From: Paraburkholderia sp. ZP32-5
GTDB lineage: Bacteria; Pseudomonadota; Gammaproteobacteria; Burkholderiales; Burkholderiaceae
Direction of reading: 5' to 3'
Length of the DNA stretch: 64,000 bases
NCBI RefSeq assembly: GCF_021390495.1
Contig: NZ_JAJEJP010000003.1
Span: 496,001-560,000 of the forward strand
Shown: positions 1 to 8,649 of the stretch, piece after piece
How the letters are laid out: each line of letters begins with the position of its first letter
Position numbering within the stretch: the stretch's first letter is position 1
Translations under genes and position numbers: made by a program
The notes under the pieces: generated by a model
Database searches by the model: none
What the model was told of the DNA's origin: nothing
The model's input: the letters and a program-made list of their open reading frames with translations, nothing else

Positions 1-224
1 GTGCGCAGACGCTTGCCGCTCGCATCGCTCCATGGCACGCCCGACGCATGCACTCGCGCGCCCGGCGCCTGGCCGATGATCAGAATGCGCGACTGTTCGG
101 ATGCCGCCAGCACGGGGCGAGGCGCATGCGGCAGCATCGGCGCGCACAGCGTGCAGGCGCGGATGTCCTTCAGCAACAGGTCGAAGGCCGCGGGCTTCGC
201 GGCGCGTGAGGTCGTGGCAGCCAT
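1..224 (-). CDS. Uracil-DNA glycosylase family protein (3' part missing)
   Basis: Only the N-terminal 74 codons are in the window; the gene runs off the left edge. The protein begins MAATTSRAAKPAAF, has a Cys pair in IRACTLCAPML, and then ILIIGQAPGARVHASG, which matches the nucleotide-pocket motif of the uracil-DNA glycosylase superfamily (GQAPG/GEAPG). The Cys pair resembles the start of the iron-sulfur-type (family 4/5-like) enzymes, but the remaining ligands lie outside, so the subfamily cannot be set. A DNA-repair or related base-excision role is inferred from the family. It is probably unrelated to the catabolic genes that follow. Confidence 0.75.
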   Translation of the reverse strand, partial: MAATTSRAAKPAAFDLLLKDIRACTLCAPMLPHAPRPVLAASEQSRILIIGQAPGARVHASGVPWSDASGKRLR

Positions 225-272
225 ACAAGTGGTGCGATTGGAGTAGGACGGGCAGTCGTGACGGTAGCCGGC

Positions 273-818
273 TCAGCTTTCCGCTTGAGCCGGATAGATC
301 AGCGTGCCGTCGGGTTGGGGTTGCGCGCCGGGCGTCATCGTGGCGGCGGGCGTGTGATGCGCGTCCATGATGTGCAGCACGGTTTCGCGGTGCATCAACA
401 GATAGTCCGTGATGATACGCCGGTGGCAACGCCACCAGACCGCTTCCGAGCACATGATCGCGCAGCGCTGCCGATGGCCAAGCGCGAGAAGCTGCGCCAG
501 TCCTTCGTGGAACGCGTCGCCCATTGCATAGTCCGCGTAGTTGCGAAAAGCCGGATGCGTCCAGTACGCATTCGGCGACGGCGCATCGTCGCGACGCTTG
601 CCACGGCGGCCGCCCAACGCCGCGACATGCACGTAGTCGATATGCTCGGGCGCGAGCGCCGCCGGCAGCGTGTCGCGATTGAACTGCGGATTGGTGCGCG
701 AGCGCGGGATGCTGCGCACATCCACGAGCAGCGCAATCTCCGGGCCCTTCAGCAACTCGATGAATTCCTGTAGCGGCCGGGTCGAATGACCGATCGTGAA
801 AAACGGGCGTTTCATCAT
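273..818 (-). CDS. DUF488 family protein
   Basis: The 181-residue product starts MMKRPFFTIGHSTRPLQEF and contains VDVRSIPRSRTNPQFN and, near residue 125, CSEAVWWRCHRR. These are the three signature blocks of the DUF488 family (GHS near the N-terminus, DVR, and C-x-E...CHR). The function of the family is not established; the conserved Cys/His/Arg residues suggest a small-molecule or nucleic-acid modifying role, but this is not proven. The gene is co-oriented with the uracil-DNA-glycosylase-like gene 48 bp downstream and may share its transcript. Length is normal and there is no sign of damage. Confidence 0.85.
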   Translation of the reverse strand: MMKRPFFTIGHSTRPLQEFIELLKGPEIALLVDVRSIPRSRTNPQFNRDTLPAALAPEHIDYVHVAALGGRRGKRRDDAPSPNAYWTHPAFRNYADYAMGDAFHEGLAQLLALGHRQRCAIMCSEAVWWRCHRRIITDYLLMHRETVLHIMDAHHTPAATMTPGAQPQPDGTLIYPAQAES

Positions 819-1043
819 GACCTCGCCTGTGTTGGTGGCGACGATGACGTTGGCTTTGCAACGGTTGAGTGTGCGCGCTGAGATCCATTGCGACCAACGC
901 GACTAAAGCGACTAACGGTCAGCCCCGCCGGGTCGACGCGACACACACCGATCCTCGCAGCACGAATCAGTCCTCATGCTTGCAGGAAAAGGCCCGCCGC
1001 TCGACGTACGGGCGAGACCCGTTGCGTGGTTTGCTCGCGATCT

Positions 1044-1775
1044 CTACAGAACCGCTTCCGCGACGAGCTGCAACGCGGGCGCGAGCTTCAGATACATCTC
1101 CGGCCGTTCGAGCGCGTACGTGAGGTTCCGTTGCGCAATCTGCACGTGCTCGGTGGCAAGCGATTGCGCCCGCGCGCCTTCGCCATGCTCCATCGCCTGA
1201 ACGAGGCTGTGGTGCTGCTGATGCGCGATAAAAAGCCACTGATGCCCTTCCTCGATCGCCGATTGCATCGGCAGCATCGCGCTCGCGGCGGCGAACGGCA
1301 GGCGGTTGTTCATATCGATCGCGCGAATCAGCGCCGCGTTGCCCGAGCCTTCGACGATCAGCTTGTGGAAGCGATTGTTCATGTCGGTGTAGCCGGCATA
1401 GTCGTCGAGATCGAGTTTGGATTTCGCCAGCAGCCGGTCGCCTGCACGCAGGCATTCGTTCAATGCATTGGCAAGCTGGCGCGGCACGCCATGTTCGGCG
1501 ACGAGGCGCGCGGCCATTCCTTCCAGATGTCCACGCACGGCAATCGCATCGGCGATTTCGGCCGACGTGATGCGCCGCATCACATAACCCCCCGCGGGCG
1601 ACGGTTCGACGAGCCCTTCCTGTTCGAGCGTGGTCAACGCGAGCCGGACTGGCGTGCGCGAAGCCTGCAGCCGTTCGGCGAGCGCGACTTCGCCAAGGCG
1701 CTCGCCCGGCGCGAATTCGCCCTTCAGTATCAGGTCGCGCAGATAGACGAGTACGCGTTCTTGCTGCGATTCCAT
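1044..1775 (-). CDS. GntR family regulator, FCD (FadR-type) domain
   Basis: A 243-residue regulator. Residues 1-70 form the winged helix-turn-helix (LILKGEFAPGERL, then LQASRTPVRLALTTLEQEGL), typical of GntR proteins. The rest is an all-helical FCD ligand domain with its metal/ligand residues in DMNNRFHKLIVEGSGN and HQQHHSLVQAMEHGE. FCD regulators usually repress a neighbouring catabolic operon and release DNA when a carboxylate binds. This gene is divergent from the Rieske oxygenase operon across a 385-bp gap, so it is the best candidate regulator of that operon. An RBS-like GGAGAAAG precedes the ATG on the minus strand. Confidence 0.9.
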   Translation of the reverse strand: MESQQERVLVYLRDLILKGEFAPGERLGEVALAERLQASRTPVRLALTTLEQEGLVEPSPAGGYVMRRITSAEIADAIAVRGHLEGMAARLVAEHGVPRQLANALNECLRAGDRLLAKSKLDLDDYAGYTDMNNRFHKLIVEGSGNAALIRAIDMNNRLPFAAASAMLPMQSAIEEGHQWLFIAHQQHHSLVQAMEHGEGARAQSLATEHVQIAQRNLTYALERPEMYLKLAPALQLVAEAVL

Positions 1776-2160
1776 TTCTTTCTCCGGTGAAGGGCGGGCC
1801 AGCGCGATGTGGTCTGGGTGTGTTGCTGATTGTAGATCAGGCTAGGCGGGCGTGGCAGGGATTGCACACGAAATGTCGATGTGATGTTCTTTGCTGTATG
1901 CAACATGTCGATTTCACCCCGGCTGCGCGGAGAATGGTGTGTACCAGGTAAACTCCTGGGTTATGTATGAAACTATAATAAAATCAATGCTTTAATCGAG
2001 AAATTTTGAGATGAAACAGCCAGATAAAGATCTGGAGTCGTTGGTGTCCTGCATACACAGATTGAACAAGTGAATTCCTTAGCCTATCCTTCGTTCTCAT
2101 CAAACGCCGATCTGCATACAGAGATTCGGCGAATGCATTCAATCCAACCGGAGACAGGCC
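1776..2160. other. Divergent intergenic region, GntR gene / Rieske operon
   Basis: This 385-bp stretch holds no credible gene. It is AT-rich near 1960-2000 and contains an inverted repeat (1944-1959) followed by a perfect TATAAT (1974-1979), so the Rieske operon probably starts near 1986 with a leader of about 175 nt. A second candidate control element, TGTATGCAACATG near 1897-1909, resembles half-sites seen for some GntR/FCD regulators, but this is a weak match. Confidence 0.5.
1944..1979 (+). promoter_or_regulatory. Candidate promoter and operator of the Rieske operon
   Basis: CCAGG (1944-1948) and CCTGG (1955-1959) form an inverted repeat with a 6-nt spacer. A perfect -10 hexamer TATAAT follows at 1974-1979. 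No good -35 box is present at the right distance; the repeat sits in its place. This layout suits an activated promoter or a repressor site over the -35 region. It is inferred by eye only. Confidence 0.4.
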
Positions 2161-3477
2161 ATGATGAGTTCCCAGCAAAACGATACGATCACGCGCGTCG
2201 GCAAAGGCACGCCGGCAGGCGAACTGCTACGCAACTACTGGCAGCCGGTCGCGTTGCTCGACGAACTGCCCGCCGAGCGGCCAGTGCGAGCCGTGCGTCT
2301 GATGGGCCAGGACTTCGTCGTATTCAGAGACGAGCAGGGCCGCTACGGCATGCTGGATCGCGACTGCCCGCATCGCGGCGCCGACCTCGCGGCGGGCCGT
2401 CTCGAAGCAGGCGGCTTGCGCTGTGCGTTTCATGGCTGGCTGTTCGACGTCAACGGGCAATGTCTGTCGACGCCGGGCGAACCCGTCGGCAGCACGCTGT
2501 GCAAGAAGGTTCGGCAGAGCGCGTATCCGGTCATCGAGCGCAGTGGCATCCTGTTCGCGTACATCGGCAAGGGCGAACCGCCCGCGCTCCCCAACTTCGA
2601 CTGCTTCGCCGCGCCGAACGAATACACGTTCGCGTTCAAGGGGCTGTTCGAATGCAACTGGCTGCAGGCGCTGGAAGTCGGTATCGATCCGGCTCACGCG
2701 TCGTTCCTGCATCGCTTCTTCGAAGACGAAGACGTCAGCGACAGCTACGGCAAGCAGTTTCGCGGCGCATCGGCGGACTCCGACATGCCGATCACGAAGG
2801 TGCTGCGCGAATTCGAATCGCCGGAAATTCTCGTCAGCCCCGCCGACTACGGCTTGCGTCTGATCGCAAAGCGTCCGCTGAACGACGAGCAAACACATGT
2901 GCGCGTGACCAACGTCGTATTCCCGCAAGCGTTTGTGATTCCGATGAGCGCGGAGATGACGATCACGCAATGGCATGTGCCCGTCGACGACGAAAACTGC
3001 TACTGGTACGCGATTTTCACGAGCTTCGGCGCGCCGACCGACAAGGAACAGATGCGCGCGCAACGGCTGGAACTGTACGAGCTGCCCGACTACACGTCGC
3101 GCAAGAACCGTCGCAACAACTACGGCTTCAACGCGAGCGAACAACTGAACGAGACCTACACGGGGATGGGTTTCGACATCAACGTGCACGATCAGTGGGC
3201 GGTCGAATCGCAAGGGCCGATTCAGGACCGCACGCGCGAACACCTGGGCACGACGGACAAGGGCATCATCGCGTTCCGCCGGCTGTTGCTCGACGCGCTC
3301 GACAAGACTCAGGCGGGCGAGAAGACGCTGATGATGCTCGACGCGCAGCAGGCCGCGCATCTGACAGGCCCGGCGTCGATCGACGGCATCGGCCCGGCCG
3401 ATGGCTGGGACGACTACTGGAAGGCCTCCGACGTGAAGCGCCGCGCGGCCGCGCCGTGGCCCGCGCCGAAGGTTTGA
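2161..3477 (+). CDS. Rieske-type aromatic ring-hydroxylating oxygenase, alpha subunit
   Basis: A 438-residue oxygenase component. The Rieske [2Fe-2S] ligands are C69-P-H71 and C88-A-F-H91 (DCPHRGADL...RCAFHGW). The mononuclear iron site is visible near residues 175-190 as EVGIDPAHASFLHR, giving the Asp/His/His facial triad. The N-terminus (RVGKGTPAGELLRNYWQPV) is that of the phthalate-4,5-dioxygenase-like group, which works without a separate beta subunit, and none is encoded here. Electrons would come from the ferredoxin and FAD reductase downstream. The next gene is a glutamine-synthetase-like ligase, so the likely substrate is a gamma-glutamylated aromatic amine, as described for 4-aminobenzoate (PabB1) in Paraburkholderia; that substrate is inferred. 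GGAGACAG precedes the ATG. Confidence 0.88.
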   Translation: MMSSQQNDTITRVGKGTPAGELLRNYWQPVALLDELPAERPVRAVRLMGQDFVVFRDEQGRYGMLDRDCPHRGADLAAGRLEAGGLRCAFHGWLFDVNGQCLSTPGEPVGSTLCKKVRQSAYPVIERSGILFAYIGKGEPPALPNFDCFAAPNEYTFAFKGLFECNWLQALEVGIDPAHASFLHRFFEDEDVSDSYGKQFRGASADSDMPITKVLREFESPEILVSPADYGLRLIAKRPLNDEQTHVRVTNVVFPQAFVIPMSAEMTITQWHVPVDDENCYWYAIFTSFGAPTDKEQMRAQRLELYELPDYTSRKNRRNNYGFNASEQLNETYTGMGFDINVHDQWAVESQGPIQDRTREHLGTTDKGIIAFRRLLLDALDKTQAGEKTLMMLDAQQAAHLTGPASIDGIGPADGWDDYWKASDVKRRAAAPWPAPKV

Positions 3478-3533
3478 GCACGCATCCCGCAACCTGAATG
3501 GAGCGCGCGGCGCGTCGAGCCGCGCGAATCGAC

Positions 3534-4970
3534 ATGTCTTTCGTAGAAAACCATGGCTTGTGGACGGATGCGCAGCACACCGCCTACGCGGATCTGCTCG
3601 AACGGCTGAAACAGCACGACATCCAGGTCGTACGTTTTTCGTTTCCCGATCAGCACGGCTTGTTGCGCGGCAAGACGCTCGTCGTCGATGAGGCGATCAA
3701 GGCCTTTAAATCTGGCGTGACGTTGACCAGCACGCTGTTTGCAAAAGATACGTCGCATCGCACGGTGTTTCCGGTGTTCACGACCGGCGGTGGCTTCCAT
3801 ATGCCTGAGATGCAGGGCGCCTGCGACACGCTGATGGTCGCGGACCCCGAAACCTTCCGCATCCTGCCGTGGGCGCCGCATACCGGCTGGGTGCTGTGCG
3901 ACGTCTACTTCACGAATGGGCGGCCGGTGCCGTTCGGCACGCGTCATCTGTTTCGCCGCGCGCTCGATCAGCTCGCCAATCACGGCTTCGAATTCATGTC
4001 GGGCCTCGAAGTGGAGTTTCATGTGTTCAAGGTCACCGATCCGCACATGAAGCCCGAGCATTCCGGACAGCCCGGCTTGCCGCCCGAGGTCGAACTGCTG
4101 TCGCATGGCTATCAATACCTGACCGAGCTGCGTTACGACGCCGTCGATCATGTGATGGAGATGCTGCGGCGGGGCATCGACGGACTCGATCTGCAGGTGC
4201 GCTCGCTCGAAGTCGAGTACGGGCCGAGTCAGTTCGAATTCACGTTCGCGCCGGCCAAGGGGATTCGTAGCGCGGACGACATGATCCTGTTTCGCAGCGC
4301 GGTCAAGCAGATCTGTCAGCGCAACGGTTATCACGCGACCTTCATGTGCCGCCCGCGCATTCCGAATGTGGTGTCGAGCGGATGGCATCTGCATCAGTCG
4401 CTGGTCAACGTCGGCGATGGCTGCAACGCTTTTATACCGGCCGATGGCAGTGCATCGCTTTCTACAACCGGTCAGCACTATCTGGCAGGGCTGCTTGCGC
4501 ACGCGAAAGGCGCGACCGCGTTGTCGACGCCGACCATCAACGGCTATCGACGCTACCGGCCGTATTCGAACGCGCCCGATCGCGCGATCTGGGGATGCGA
4601 CAACCGTGGTGTGATGCTGCGCGTGCTGGGCGGCGCGAACGATCCGGCGACGCGCGTCGAAAATCGCGTCGGCGAGCCGACCGCGAATCCGTATCTGTAC
4701 TTCGGCTCGCAGGTGCTGTCGGGGCTCGACGGTCTGCGCCGCAAGCTCGCGCTGCCGCCGTCGGCCGATACGCCCTATGAAACGCATGCCGAAGCACTGC
4801 CGCGCACGCTCGCCGATGCAATCGACGCGCTGCGTGCCGACGAATGTCTGCGTGAAGGTTTCGGCAGCGCGTTCGTCGATTACTTCTGCGAGCTGAAGGA
4901 AGCGGAAATCAATCGCTTCAACCTGGAAGTCACCGAGTGGGAACACCGGGAGTATTTCGAAACGTTCTGA
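3534..4970 (+). CDS. Glutamine-synthetase-like gamma-glutamyl ligase
   Basis: A 478-residue member of the glutamine synthetase superfamily, starting at MSFVENHG; an upstream in-frame start at 3498 adds 12 Arg-rich residues and is less likely. The metal and ATP residues are present: LEVEFHVF (E-x-E), EVEYGPSQFEF, SSGWHLHQ (catalytic His), NAPDRAIWG and RVENRVGEPTANPY (E-x-R), so the enzyme looks active. It lies between the Rieske oxygenase and its ferredoxin, which is not the setting of a housekeeping ammonia-assimilating enzyme. Relatives in aniline, isopropylamine and 4-aminobenzoate pathways (TdnQ, IpuC, PabA) join glutamate to an amine before oxygenation. That role is inferred; the exact amine is unknown. 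It is 56 bp after the oxygenase gene. Confidence 0.82.
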   Translation: MSFVENHGLWTDAQHTAYADLLERLKQHDIQVVRFSFPDQHGLLRGKTLVVDEAIKAFKSGVTLTSTLFAKDTSHRTVFPVFTTGGGFHMPEMQGACDTLMVADPETFRILPWAPHTGWVLCDVYFTNGRPVPFGTRHLFRRALDQLANHGFEFMSGLEVEFHVFKVTDPHMKPEHSGQPGLPPEVELLSHGYQYLTELRYDAVDHVMEMLRRGIDGLDLQVRSLEVEYGPSQFEFTFAPAKGIRSADDMILFRSAVKQICQRNGYHATFMCRPRIPNVVSSGWHLHQSLVNVGDGCNAFIPADGSASLSTTGQHYLAGLLAHAKGATALSTPTINGYRRYRPYSNAPDRAIWGCDNRGVMLRVLGGANDPATRVENRVGEPTANPYLYFGSQVLSGLDGLRRKLALPPSADTPYETHAEALPRTLADAIDALRADECLREGFGSAFVDYFCELKEAEINRFNLEVTEWEHREYFETF

Positions 4971-4999
4971 TGGTGTTCCCATCGTCAAGGAGAGCAATC

Positions 5000-5323
5000 A
5001 TGCCTATCGTCACCTACATTCTGCGCGACGGCGAGCGCCGCGACATCGACGTGCCCGTCGGCACCAGCGTGATGGAAGCGGCGATTCACCACAACGTGCG
5101 CGGCATCGACGCCGAATGCGGCGGGTGCCTGTCGTGCGCGACCTGTCATGTGTATGTCGATGCAACATCGACCGCCGAGCTTGCGTCGCCCGATGATTCG
5201 GAACTCGAACTGCTCGATGGCGTCGCCGCCGAACGGCGGCCCGAGAGCCGTTTGAGCTGCCAGCTCGTGATGGCGCCCGCGATGAACGGCCTCGTCGTGC
5301 AGATTCCGGCGAGGCAGGGCTGA
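5000..5323 (+). CDS. [2Fe-2S] ferredoxin, adrenodoxin/putidaredoxin type
   Basis: The 107-residue protein starts MPIVTYILRDGERRDI at an ATG preceded by AAGGAG (4987-4992). Cluster ligands are visible in ECGGCLSCATCHVY (C-x5-C-x2-C) with the fourth Cys in RLSCQLVM, the plant/adrenodoxin-type arrangement. It would carry one electron at a time from the FAD reductase encoded 4 bp downstream to the Rieske oxygenase encoded upstream. A longer in-frame start at 4937 overlaps the ligase gene and has no ribosome site, so it was not used. Confidence 0.9.
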   Translation: MPIVTYILRDGERRDIDVPVGTSVMEAAIHHNVRGIDAECGGCLSCATCHVYVDATSTAELASPDDSELELLDGVAAERRPESRLSCQLVMAPAMNGLVVQIPARQG

Positions 5324-5327
5324 CATC

Positions 5328-6584
5328 ATGAAACGCACGCTTGTGATTATCGGCGCGTCGTATGCGGGTGTGCAACTGGCGGCATCCGCGCGCGAACTGG
5401 GATTCGATGGCTCGATCCTGCTGCTCGGCGACGAGCCCGACACGCCATATCAACGGCCGCCATTGTCGAAGGGCTTTCTGACTGGAACGGTCGTGCGGGA
5501 GCGTTTACCGCTGCGTTCGCAGGCGTTTTTCGACGAGGAGCGGATCCAGTGGATGCCTTCGACGCGCGCTGTCTCTATCGATCGCGACCGGCAGCAAATC
5601 GAACTGTACGACGGCACGCGTATCGACTACGACCACCTCGCGCTGACCACCGGCGCGCGCGTGCGCAAGCTCGATTGCCCGGGCGCGGCGCTCGCTGCGG
5701 TTCACTATCTGCGCGATTTGCGCGATGCCACGCTGCTTGCTGAAACCGCAAGCAGCGCGCGGCGCGCGGTGGTGATCGGCGGCGGTTATATCGGCCTCGA
5801 AGCGGCGGCATCGCTGCGTCAGAAGGGCGTGGACGTGACCGTCGTCGAGACCGAGCAGCGGCTGCTCGCGCGTGTCGCGTCGCCGTGGGTTTCCGAGTTC
5901 ATGTTGCGGGCACATCAGCAACATGGCGTGCATTTCGAATTCGGGCGCAAGGTAGTGAGCCTGCGCGACATGCACGGTGAGGTTTCAGTTGAACTCGATG
6001 ACGGTACGGGTCTGCCGTGCGATCTGGTCGTTGTCGGCATCGGCGTGATTCCGAACACGGAACTCGCGGCGGATTGCGGGCTGAAGGTGGCGGGCGGTAT
6101 TGCCGTCGATGCGTGCGCGCGCACCAGCGATCCGGCGATCGTCGCCGCCGGCGATTGCGCGTCGTTCGTTCCGCATTGGGCGCCAGCGGGCGCGTCCGCA
6201 TGCCGGATCGAATCGGTGCAGAACGCGAACGATATGGCAAAGACGGCGGCATCGACGCTGATCGGCCGCGCCGAACCGTATCTCGCGTTGCCGTGGTTCT
6301 GGTCGGATCAATACGACCTGAAGCTGCAAATGGCAGGCGTGAATACGGGCTTCACCGGCTTTACCGTGCGCGGCAATGTCGAAGAGCGGAAGTTCTCGCT
6401 GTTCTACTTCCGCGATGACGCGCTGATCGCCGTTGACAGTATCAACCGCCCACAAGACCATATGCTCGCGCGCAAGCTGCTCGCGAACCGCGCGCCGATT
6501 TCGATGCAACAGGCGGGTGATCCTGCGTTCGACCTCAAGGTACTCGCGAATCGCAGTGAAGCAGCGGTGCCTGGAATCGCATGA
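5328..6584 (+). CDS. FAD-dependent ferredoxin reductase
   Basis: A 418-residue flavoprotein of the putidaredoxin/rhodocoxin reductase group. The FAD Rossmann motif is G9-ASYA-G14, the NAD(P)H motif is VVIGGGYIGLEAA near residue 147, and the second FAD motif is AAGDCASF near residue 284. PYQRPPLSKGFLTG near residue 44 is typical of the family. It transfers electrons from NAD(P)H to the [2Fe-2S] ferredoxin encoded immediately before it. With the oxygenase and ferredoxin it makes a three-component Rieske system. No gene follows on the same strand within the operon; the LysR gene has its own start 87 bp further on. Confidence 0.9.
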   Translation: MKRTLVIIGASYAGVQLAASARELGFDGSILLLGDEPDTPYQRPPLSKGFLTGTVVRERLPLRSQAFFDEERIQWMPSTRAVSIDRDRQQIELYDGTRIDYDHLALTTGARVRKLDCPGAALAAVHYLRDLRDATLLAETASSARRAVVIGGGYIGLEAAASLRQKGVDVTVVETEQRLLARVASPWVSEFMLRAHQQHGVHFEFGRKVVSLRDMHGEVSVELDDGTGLPCDLVVVGIGVIPNTELAADCGLKVAGGIAVDACARTSDPAIVAAGDCASFVPHWAPAGASACRIESVQNANDMAKTAASTLIGRAEPYLALPWFWSDQYDLKLQMAGVNTGFTGFTVRGNVEERKFSLFYFRDDALIAVDSINRPQDHMLARKLLANRAPISMQQAGDPAFDLKVLANRSEAAVPGIA

Positions 6585-6671
6585 TATGTGCCGCTCCGGT
6601 CTGCGGCCGGTGCTTGGCCGGCACGTTTGATTTGTCTCGCGCGAACTATAGCGATCAGAAGAGGTAAGACC

Positions 6672-7646
6672 ATGTCGGCCGATCGTATCGACCTGAATCT
6701 GCTGCGCGTCTTCGACGCGATTTTCGAAGACCGTAATCTCGCGCTGGCGGGCAAGCGTCTGAACCTCAGTCAGTCCGCGATCAGCCACGCGCTGGCGCGG
6801 CTGCGCGAAGTGCTCGACGACGATCTTTTCGTGCGTACCGGCAAGGGCATGGAACCGACCGTGCGCGCGATCGACATGGCCGCGCCGGTGCGCGCCGCGC
6901 TTCAGCAGATCAGGTCGGCGCTGGGCGTCGACCGGTTCGACCCGAGTGTCGCGCAGCGCAAGTTCGTCGTTGCCGCCAACGACTACATCACCGCATTGCT
7001 ATTGGGGCGGCTCAGTCAGCGCCTGCGCGCCGAGGCGCCGCTGGTGGATCTCGTCGTGCGGCCGTCGACACGGCTCGATCTCGCGGGGCAGATCGATGTC
7101 GGCAGGATCGATCTGGCGATCGGTATCTTTGCCGACGTGCCGTCGCGTTTTCGTTCGATGAGGCTGTGGGAGCAGTCGGACGTGCTGCTTCTGAATCGCG
7201 AGCATCCGCTCGCGGATCGCGCCATTACGCGCGATGATCTGCTCACATATCCGCTCGTGGCGATTTCACAAGGCGGCGAGGAGGAGGGCGCGGTGAGCGG
7301 CTTTATCGTCGAGCGCGGGCTGGCGCGACAATCGGAGATGTTCGATCGCGCCGCACTCAATCGCGCATTCGCCGACACCGCCGAGATGCCGCGCATGCGC
7401 ATGGCCGTCGCGCATTCGCTGGTGATTCCGGCGCTATTGCGCCATAGCGATATGCTCGCGCTGGTGCCGTCGCCGCTGGGCCGCGAACTCGAACGTTACG
7501 GCGAGCTGAAAATGCACGCGACGCCGTATGAATGTCCGAACGTGACGGTGCTTGCCGTTTGGCACGAACGCAACGATGCCGATCCGGCGCTGCAGTGGCT
7601 CAGGCAGCAGCTTGCCGATGTCGCTCGGCAGGTGCGAACCTGCTGA
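6672..7646 (+). CDS. LysR family regulator (candidate PnbR-type)
   Basis: A 324-residue regulator. The start is MSADRIDLNLLRVFDAI at 6672, preceded by GAGGTAAG; the upstream in-frame start at 6588 would add a low-complexity tail. The N-terminal helix-turn-helix is NLALAGKRLNLSQSAISHALARL, and the C-terminal domain has the LysR substrate-binding fold of the NahR/NodD group. It is convergent with the hydroxylaminobenzoate-lyase gene and close to the nitroreductase gene, so it is the likely activator of the nitrobenzoate module. It could also act on the preceding Rieske operon. Confidence 0.88.
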   Translation: MSADRIDLNLLRVFDAIFEDRNLALAGKRLNLSQSAISHALARLREVLDDDLFVRTGKGMEPTVRAIDMAAPVRAALQQIRSALGVDRFDPSVAQRKFVVAANDYITALLLGRLSQRLRAEAPLVDLVVRPSTRLDLAGQIDVGRIDLAIGIFADVPSRFRSMRLWEQSDVLLLNREHPLADRAITRDDLLTYPLVAISQGGEEEGAVSGFIVERGLARQSEMFDRAALNRAFADTAEMPRMRMAVAHSLVIPALLRHSDMLALVPSPLGRELERYGELKMHATPYECPNVTVLAVWHERNDADPALQWLRQQLADVARQVRTC

Positions 7647-7679
7647 GCTGCGCGCGAATGCGCGCGCAACGGTCGGTAC

Positions 7680-8231
7680 TCAATGGGTGGTCGGCTGGAT
7701 GTCGTAAGAGATGCGTCCGGCCGGCAGGAAGAACAGTGCGATCACCGCACCGCCTTTGGTTTCCGGAAAGTGATGACTGCCCGGCGCCGGCGCGGTCCAG
7801 CCGCCGTAGCACCAGCCATTCGGACCGGCGAGCGCGGCACCTTCGTCGAGCGGCACGACCATGTTGAATTCGCCATACGGATGCGAGTGGTAGTCGCCGC
7901 GGAAGCTGTTTTCCGGGTTGTTCTGCGTGTTGGCGGTACTGTCCATCAGAACCGCGGTGATGCTGAAGAAGAACGTTTCCGCGCTCGGCGCAACGAGACG
8001 CGCACGCCGGTATTGCGGGCCCGCGATTTCAACGTCCGCGGCCCAGCCCTCGTCGACGCCGAGTCTGATCAGCCGGGCGAGATTCTGGTACAGCTCGCTG
8101 TCGACGCCATACCGGGTATTCAGCCACTGCTCGACTTCCGTGCTCGTGGTCATGTCCCTGATCTCTTCGAGAAACGGCAGACAGTACGCGACGAGTTGAT
8201 CTTTGCTGCTGATGGTCTCTGCTTGCGACAT
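7680..8231 (-). CDS. pnbB: 4-hydroxylaminobenzoate lyase (PnbB family, DUF4863)
   Basis: A 183-residue protein starting MSQAETISSKDQLVAYCLPF; AAGGAGAAG lies just upstream of this ATG on the minus strand, so the longer start at 8309 was rejected. The C-terminal half has a cupin-like core: DYHSHPYGEFNMVVPLD, GPNGWCYGGWTAPAPGSHH and GGAVIALFFLPAGRISYD. These blocks are characteristic of the DUF4863 family, which includes p-hydroxylaminobenzoate lyase. That enzyme converts 4-hydroxylaminobenzoate to protocatechuate and ammonia. The nitroreductase that would supply its substrate is encoded divergently 437 bp away. The family call is firm; the exact substrate is inferred from recall of the family and the neighbour. 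Confidence 0.78.
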   Translation of the reverse strand: MSQAETISSKDQLVAYCLPFLEEIRDMTTSTEVEQWLNTRYGVDSELYQNLARLIRLGVDEGWAADVEIAGPQYRRARLVAPSAETFFFSITAVLMDSTANTQNNPENSFRGDYHSHPYGEFNMVVPLDEGAALAGPNGWCYGGWTAPAPGSHHFPETKGGAVIALFFLPAGRISYDIQPTTH

Positions 8232-8368
8232 GGCGGCTTCTCCTTTGAATTTAGCCCTTGCCTTCAAGATGCCATAGCGGGCGGAGTGAAAGAAGCGAAT
8301 TTCCTGCACTACCGGATTGCACCGGCTTCATCTGCCGATGTGCGATGTGCGTTCGATAATTCGGTTCG

Positions 8369-8385
8369 TTCAAGACCGGCTTGAA
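8369..8385. promoter_or_regulatory. Candidate LysR operator
   Basis: TTCAAG and CTTGAA flank a 5-nt spacer, giving a perfect 6-5-6 inverted repeat of the size usual for LysR binding sites. It lies between the divergent lyase and nitroreductase genes, and a LysR gene is the next gene but one. Confidence 0.5.
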
Positions 8386-8633
8386 AACAATTCATCGCCG
8401 AAGCGTGCCCGATGAGGGGATGGCGAAATCATCGCTATTGCAGTGGATTTTTCTGTAAAGCTTTGACTCAGGGGCGGTAACTGACGCCGCGATCGTCCGA
8501 ATGGGAGTGGTAAGTACTTTTCGTCGTTTGCTTGCCGGTCACTCGCCGCTTTGCGGCTTCGGGGTTTCCCCGTTGTCGCGTTGATGGCCGGTCCCTAAGC
8601 TGACGGACATCCCTTGTTGCCATCTATCGGCGT

Positions 8634-8649
8634 GCGCTGCGCGCAGCGC
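8634..8649. repeat. 16-bp GC-rich perfect palindrome before the nitroreductase
   Basis: GCGCTGCGCGCAGCGC reads the same on both strands. It lies 19 bp upstream of the nitroreductase ATG, where a ribosome-binding site would be expected, and no clear Shine-Dalgarno sequence is seen between it and the ATG. In RNA it could form a hairpin or a dimer site. Confidence 0.45.

Noticed and set aside
3414..4997. A 527-codon open frame opposite the glutamine-synthetase-like gene
   Set aside because: It mirrors a gene with intact catalytic motifs and has the composition of an antisense shadow.
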